From NCBI GenBank assembly GCA_002490425.1, contig DKTZ01000037.1, positions 1 to 10,415 on the forward strand: DNA of 10,415 nucleotides, read 5' to 3'. This document shows, one piece after another, positions 6,701 through 10,415 of the stretch; the first letter of the stretch is position 1, and the number at the start of each line of letters is the position of its first letter. The stretch comes from Ruminococcaceae bacterium UBA7217. GTDB taxonomy: Bacteria > Bacillota > Clostridia > Oscillospirales > Acutalibacteraceae. Below the pieces are notes generated by a model, which worked only from the letters and a program-made list of their open reading frames with translations, was not told the origin of the DNA and ran no database searches. Both the position numbers and the translations under genes were made by a program.

Positions 6701-6707
6701 CCCCTCT
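6701..6707 (-). promoter_or_regulatory. Ribosome binding site choosing the ATG at 6692
   Basis: On the - strand AGAGGGG is 8 bases before the ATG at 6692. The alternative ATG at 6710 lies upstream of this site, with only AT-rich coding sequence before it. The binding site overlaps the stop codon of the symporter gene, so translation of the two genes is probably coupled. Confidence 0.7.
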
Positions 6708-8380
6708 CATTTATTTGCATTAGCTTCTTCAAGCTGTTTTTTCTCATTTTCTTTTTCAATAAGAATTATGTATTTGCCGTCTTCATTTTTGTCGAGTCCA
6801 TGTTCTTCCAACGGATTGTTATTCTGCCCGAGCCATGTATTTTCATATTTTTGACCCGAAATCAGCTCACAGCGTTCAATTTCTTCATTTGTCAGCGTTA
6901 CGGAGCCGTATTTATGCTTCGTTGCAACGGCGGCACGAATCATTGTGTGGTCGTCACCTGTCATTTTGAATTTTTTAAGCAGATACAGCGATATAATTGC
7001 GGAAATTATCGGGATAACCGCAACGCATATCCTAACGCCGAGTATGGCATTTTCTGACTGCGCAAAAATTTCGCCCGTTGTCTTTTCATACTGTGAAACC
7101 GTGTCGCCCGTAACAAGTCCGAAGCCTTGAAGTGTGAAACCGACCATAGCTGCCATAACGCCGCTGATGCTCTTTTTAATCAGCGTGCTGAAGGTGGCAA
7201 TAACGCCCTCACGCCGTCTGCCGGTTATAAGCTCGTCGACGTCTGTAAGGTCGGGGAAAATATTAGTTGAAACAAAGCCGAGACCCGACATTCCGAACGG
7301 GTACAGAATCATACTGAGAAGCATTAAAAGAACCCATATCAGGGAAGCCTTTCCACCGCCGTGTTGCATAATAAGGCCGATTGCAAGACCTGCAATCATC
7401 AACGGCGTTACAAGATTTCCGCATTTTTTCTTGCCGTATTTCATTGTAAGGGCGTAATTCAGCGGAAATGCGCCTGCCTCTGCAACGCCTGCAATGGCAT
7501 TGAACAAAGCGTATTTATTGTACTGATTCGCAAGGTATTTTATGTAGTAAACCTTTGAATTATTGTAAAATCCCGTTGAAAACTGATAAGCAAGGCTCAT
7601 AAAGAAATACTGCCTGAATGAGCGGTTTTTGAATACAAGAACATATTCACGCAAAACATACTTTATGTCAAGCGGTTCGTTTTTTATATCAAGAGAGCTT
7701 TGCTCACGGGTTGTTTTAAAGGTCATAAATACCGCCGCAGAGAAGAATACGGAAAGAATTATACCTATTATCAAAAACGGCTTTTTTGAAGCGGAGGTAA
7801 GGTCATCTCCTGAACCGCACAGACCTAAAATCAAAACAACAATGCCGAATGCAGGAACCATTCCCGCCGAGTTGAAAAGATAGCCGACGGAGTTGTACTG
7901 TGTTCTCAAATTGTATTCGGGAGCAAGCTCAGGGAGCATTGCCGTGTGGGGAACGGAAATAACGGTGAACGCAGTTTTGTAAAGCATATAAACAAGAATG
8001 AAATAAACCATTGCGCCAGTCGGGTTTTCCTTGCCGTTAATTCCGTAGGAGTTCCATAAAAGCGAGTAAGAAACGAGAAGCAGGGGAATACCCCAAAGCA
8101 AATATCTTCTGTGCTTGCCGTATTTTGACCGAGTGCGGTCAGTCACCATTCCCATTACAGGGTCGGTTACGGCGTCCCAAATTGTTGCAATCATAACAAC
8201 GGTGCTTGCCTGCCTTAACGAGATATTGACAACATCTGTTAGGAAAATCGTAAAATACATACTGATAATGTAGCCTGCGCCGCCTATGAACATATTTGTG
8301 TAGCTGTAATTTATCATCGGCAGTATTGCCGATTTAAAATCGCCCTCAACGCCGATAGCTTTTTTAATTTTTTCTCCCAT
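6707..8380 (-). CDS. GPH/MelB-type cation-sugar symporter (MFS) with C-terminal tail
   Basis: This 557-residue polytopic membrane protein belongs to the glycoside-pentoside-hexuronide:cation symporter family, which brings sugars or glycosides in with Na+ or H+. The family mark after the second helix is W68-D-A-V-T-D-P-V-M-G (68-77), then DRTRSKYGKHRR (81-92). D69 and D73 correspond to the cation-site aspartates of MelB, and Thr72 stands in place of its Asn. About twelve hydrophobic segments fill residues 20-470. Roughly the last 83 residues (from GDDHTMIRAA near 475) are hydrophilic and charged, longer than in MelB; this is not a PTS IIA domain. The substrate is unknown, as no glycosidase or regulator is nearby. 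It is the first gene of an operon with the HEYGH membrane protein. The ATG at 8380 has AGAGGG five bases upstream (8386-8391). Confidence 0.93.
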   Translation of the reverse strand: MGEKIKKAIGVEGDFKSAILPMINYSYTNMFIGGAGYIISMYFTIFLTDVVNISLRQASTVVMIATIWDAVTDPVMGMVTDRTRSKYGKHRRYLLWGIPLLLVSYSLLWNSYGINGKENPTGAMVYFILVYMLYKTAFTVISVPHTAMLPELAPEYNLRTQYNSVGYLFNSAGMVPAFGIVVLILGLCGSGDDLTSASKKPFLIIGIILSVFFSAAVFMTFKTTREQSSLDIKNEPLDIKYVLREYVLVFKNRSFRQYFFMSLAYQFSTGFYNNSKVYYIKYLANQYNKYALFNAIAGVAEAGAFPLNYALTMKYGKKKCGNLVTPLMIAGLAIGLIMQHGGGKASLIWVLLMLLSMILYPFGMSGLGFVSTNIFPDLTDVDELITGRRREGVIATFSTLIKKSISGVMAAMVGFTLQGFGLVTGDTVSQYEKTTGEIFAQSENAILGVRICVAVIPIISAIISLYLLKKFKMTGDDHTMIRAAVATKHKYGSVTLTNEEIERCELISGQKYENTWLGQNNNPLEEHGLDKNEDGKYIILIEKENEKKQLEEANANK

Positions 8381-8409
8381 AGTATCCCTCTCAATTCATT
8401 TATGTTAAT

Positions 8410-8438
8410 ATTTTAACACAGCGTAAGGCTTCGGTCAA
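8410..8438 (-). promoter_or_regulatory. Sigma-A promoter of the symporter operon
   Basis: On the - strand TTGACC (8438-8433), 17 bases, then TAAAAT (8415-8410), preceded by TGT to make an extended -10. The leader would be about 25 bases. The -35 begins one base past the T-run of the upstream gene's terminator, so the two signals are packed end to end. Confidence 0.78.
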
Positions 8439-8439
8439 T

Positions 8440-8471
8440 AAAAAAATAAGCCCCCTTAAAAAAGGGGACTT
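8440..8471 (-). terminator. Rho-independent terminator of the foldase gene
   Basis: Read on the - strand, AAGTCCCCTT (8471-8462) pairs with AAGGGGGCTT (8457-8448) around a TTTT loop, ten pairs with one G-T wobble. It is followed by A and seven T residues (8446-8440). It lies 19 bases after the stop codon at 8491. Confidence 0.93.
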
Positions 8472-8490
8472 TGAGTTAAATCAATTAAGA

Positions 8491-10251
8491 TTAATAAGAA
8501 GAATTGCTGCTCGATGTCATTCTGAGAATGTAATCGTTAATGTGCTTAATTTGCTGCTTTACTGCCCATTTAAGAAGAGCATTGTTTGTGTTGACCTTCT
8601 TTACATAATCAGCATCAATTGTGTCAACCAAAGCATTTTCAGCATCTGACAGTATTTCATTTTTTATGTTCTGTTCCCATGCTTCGCCCTGTGACTTAAC
8701 GTAGTACATAATGTGATAACCGTATTCAGTTTCCACAATTTCAACATCGCCTGTTTTTCTTGATTCGTCTATTGACCAGTTAAGGAAGTTTTTCACATAG
8801 CTTGATGAAGCAGTAATACCTTCGTAAAGACCGCCATTGTTCGGATTTCCGTCAGTGTCTACGTCTTCAGTATGCTCTTTTGTAAGGTTAATGAAGTTCT
8901 CTTCAGTTGGGTTAGCCTTGTAAAGCTCAAGAACCTTTTCTGCTTCTTCGCGAACCTTAGCTTTCTGAGCGTCGGTAATCGGAATTTCTTTTCCGTCAGC
9001 ATCCTTTTGTGCTTCGGGGAATTTAAAGAGAATATGTCTTACATCGTTGCCGGAAGAGGTTGTATCTTTATGTGCGGCTACCGTGAGCATAACAACAAAG
9101 AAATCGTCCTCCGAAGCGGAAATTACTTTTTTGTCGCCAGCTTTAGTATCTGCATTGAATGCCCAATTGGCGGCATCTTCACAAATTGATGAAGTAATAT
9201 TTGTTTTATAAATATTCTTCATACCTGTTGTTTCGTCAGCGTCTTTATCTTTATTTGCTTCATCCTTCTTCAGCTCTGCTGCAGCAAGTTCAATAAATGT
9301 TTTCTCGTCAGTTGCTTTTGCAAGGAATTCATCAGCCGCTGCCTTTGCCTTTTTGCGGGCCTCTTCTTTTACAGCGTCTTCTGCACCTTCATCATAGTCT
9401 GCATGGAACGGATATGCACGAAGACTTACTACATTGTAAGAGTCACGTGCAGAATCATACTTTTCGTTAATCTTCTCATCGGTTATGGCATTTTCGTTAT
9501 CCGTATTGACTTTTGTAAAATATGTATTTGCAAGAGCTTGGTTTTCTAATAATCCACGGATAAGCTTTTCTGTAACACCGTTGCCGAAAATACCGCGGAG
9601 ATACCGATTGGTGGAATAATCATTCTTAATGGCATCTTCTTCATATTGCTTAATTGATTCGTCAATTTGAGTTTGCTGCTCTGGAGTTATGCTTAAGCCC
9701 GCTTCTTTTGCCATTTGTGCACCGTATTTTACCTGCATCATCTTGTTGAGTGCCGAGTATTCAATAACATCGGCCCAAGTTGCAGACTCTTTACCGATAT
9801 CTGCAAGAGTAATTCCTACAAATCCACTGTAATCGTCCTTGTATTCCTGATCGGCAGGAGATTTAGTGTAGTCATAGCCCGTAGCCATAACACCGCCGCC
9901 GGACATACCGTACTGTGAATACTGAGATTCGTAATTAGCTGCCGTTTCCATAATCTGATACCATATATCATAATAGTAGTAGTTGAATTCAGCCAAAGTA
10001 AATGAAAAATCTTTTGCATCCGCTACGCTGACCTTCAAGACCTTTTGAGGAGCTCCGAAAAAGTTAAGTATACCGCCGGCTGCCCCTAAAACCAAAACAA
10101 CCGCCAAAACCACAGCAATTATTTTTCCCACAAGTTTTTTAGTCTTAGAAAGAGCAGGGCTCTTTTTTGCTTTTTTGGCTGCACTTTTAGCAAGGCGTGC
10201 TTTGCGCTCCTCACGGTAAATTTCAGCCTGAGATTTGTTATTGTTGTCCAT
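8491..10251 (-). CDS. Membrane-anchored parvulin-type peptidyl-prolyl isomerase (PrsA/PpiD-like foldase)
   Basis: The protein is 586 residues from the ATG at 10251. Residues 1-43 are strongly basic and would stay in the cytoplasm. Residues 44-64 (IIAVVLAVVLVLGAAGGILNF) form one membrane helix, and the rest would lie outside the cell. A SurA/PrsA-like N-terminal region precedes a parvulin domain at about 402-518, recognised by VRHILFKF (H406), the GG pair at 473-474 and YGYHIMYYV (H513). Such proteins help secreted proteins fold by isomerising prolyl bonds. There is no lipobox cysteine, so it is not a classical PrsA lipoprotein; the topology is closer to PpiD. Between the helix and the parvulin domain are a tyrosine-rich NYYYYDIWYQ and long charged Ala/Glu/Lys helices. 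It ends with a Ser/Asn-rich tail. Longer starts at a TTG (10269) or ATG (10260) are possible but would overlap the binding site at 10260-10265. Confidence 0.92.
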   Translation of the reverse strand: MDNNNKSQAEIYREERKARLAKSAAKKAKKSPALSKTKKLVGKIIAVVLAVVLVLGAAGGILNFFGAPQKVLKVSVADAKDFSFTLAEFNYYYYDIWYQIMETAANYESQYSQYGMSGGGVMATGYDYTKSPADQEYKDDYSGFVGITLADIGKESATWADVIEYSALNKMMQVKYGAQMAKEAGLSITPEQQTQIDESIKQYEEDAIKNDYSTNRYLRGIFGNGVTEKLIRGLLENQALANTYFTKVNTDNENAITDEKINEKYDSARDSYNVVSLRAYPFHADYDEGAEDAVKEEARKKAKAAADEFLAKATDEKTFIELAAAELKKDEANKDKDADETTGMKNIYKTNITSSICEDAANWAFNADTKAGDKKVISASEDDFFVVMLTVAAHKDTTSSGNDVRHILFKFPEAQKDADGKEIPITDAQKAKVREEAEKVLELYKANPTEENFINLTKEHTEDVDTDGNPNNGGLYEGITASSSYVKNFLNWSIDESRKTGDVEIVETEYGYHIMYYVKSQGEAWEQNIKNEILSDAENALVDTIDADYVKKVNTNNALLKWAVKQQIKHINDYILRMTSSSNSSY

Positions 10252-10259
10252 TAAAAACA

Positions 10260-10265
10260 TCCTTT
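10260..10265 (-). promoter_or_regulatory. Ribosome binding site of the foldase gene
   Basis: On the - strand AAAGGA lies 8 bases before the ATG at 10251. This supports that start over the TTG at 10269 and the ATG at 10260, which lie upstream of or inside the site. Confidence 0.7.
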
Positions 10266-10284
10266 GCAAACAAAATTACGATAT

Positions 10285-10321
10285 GTGTAATTATTTTACA
10301 CTATTTTGAAGAATTATACAA
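10285..10321 (-). promoter_or_regulatory. Foldase promoter with a palindrome over its -10
   Basis: On the - strand TTGTAT (10321-10316), 17 bases, then TAAAAT (10298-10293). The -10 sits within an inverted repeat GTGTAA-N5-TTACAC (10285-10301). A perfect TATAAT (10318-10313) overlaps the proposed -35 and could be a second -10, but no good -35 precedes it. The palindrome could be an operator. Confidence 0.5.
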
Positions 10322-10345
10322 GAGTAATATTTAAATTTGTTTATT

Positions 10346-10414
10346 TTAACTTAAATAATGTCGATAATTCCGTGCATAAAGGCACTCTTTAAGCTGTGCT
10401 GAAATAATCTCAGG
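10346..10414 (-). CDS. Possible C-terminal end of a gene cut by the window edge
   Basis: One - strand frame is open from the window edge to a TAA at 10348-10346, giving PEIISAQLKECLYARNYRHYLS. I do not recognise it. A second - strand frame is also open to a TAA at 10353-10351 (LRLFQHSLKSAFMHGIIDII), so openness alone is weak evidence. The position, just upstream of a gene that has its own promoter, would suit the end of a neighbouring gene. Confidence 0.25.
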   Translation of the reverse strand, partial: PEIISAQLKECLYARNYRHYLS

Positions 10415-10415
10415 A

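Noticed and set aside
7134..7457. A 107-residue + strand open frame inside the symporter gene
   Set aside because: It lies antisense to well-conserved transporter helices and its product has no domain-like character; it is a shadow of the codon pattern.
1..10415. CRISPR array, tRNA, rRNA, riboswitch, phage genes or toxin-antitoxin pair
   Set aside because: None was seen: there are no evenly spaced direct repeats, no cloverleaf-like sequence, no long structured leader and no pairs of small adjacent genes.

Overview
The window looks like a chromosomal segment of a low-to-moderate GC Gram-positive bacterium of the class Clostridia, most likely a gut Oscillospirales-type organism. This is inferred from several things: the RimI/TsaD gene pair, a GTP-dependent PEP carboxykinase of clostridial type, a GPH-family sugar symporter with a clostridial-style C-terminal tail, a membrane-anchored parvulin foldase, strong AGGAGG-like ribosome binding sites, and a GC-rich palindromic repeat of a kind I associate with gut Clostridia. 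No phage, plasmid, CRISPR, rRNA or tRNA signal is visible, and almost all of the DNA is accounted for by eight genes. No gap without a gene exceeds 300 bases.

Left part, + strand: a two-domain protein (a low-molecular-weight phosphatase of arginine-phosphatase type joined to a RimI acetyltransferase, 114-962) is followed 21 bases later by tsaD (984-1994), the tRNA t6A transferase. They look like the end of a translation-modification operon that begins to the left of the window. A good sigma-A promoter (2027-2055) then drives PEP carboxykinase (2158-3948), which ends in a strong terminator (3994-4033). A small SAM-dependent methyltransferase follows directly, probably starting at a TTG (4068-4760). 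After it lies a roughly 100-bp multi-hairpin repeat (4776-4875), then a promoter and a calcineurin-type metallophosphoesterase (5015-6148).

Right part, - strand: a perfect 10-bp hairpin (6161-6184) separates the + strand genes from a convergent block. Reading right to left, the block starts with a membrane-anchored parvulin-type peptidyl-prolyl isomerase (10251-8491) that has its own promoter and terminator. Next, a new promoter begins almost on top of that terminator and drives a two-gene operon: a GPH/MelB-type symporter (8380-6707) and a small membrane protein with an HEYGH zinc-protease-like motif (6692-6201).

Most of the region is housekeeping or central metabolism. The items most worth a second look are the phosphatase-RimI fusion next to tsaD, the symporter/HEYGH membrane-protein pair, the palindromic repeat, and several start codons that the ribosome binding sites place inside the longest open frames. 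I found no convincing evidence of a wholly new multi-gene system.
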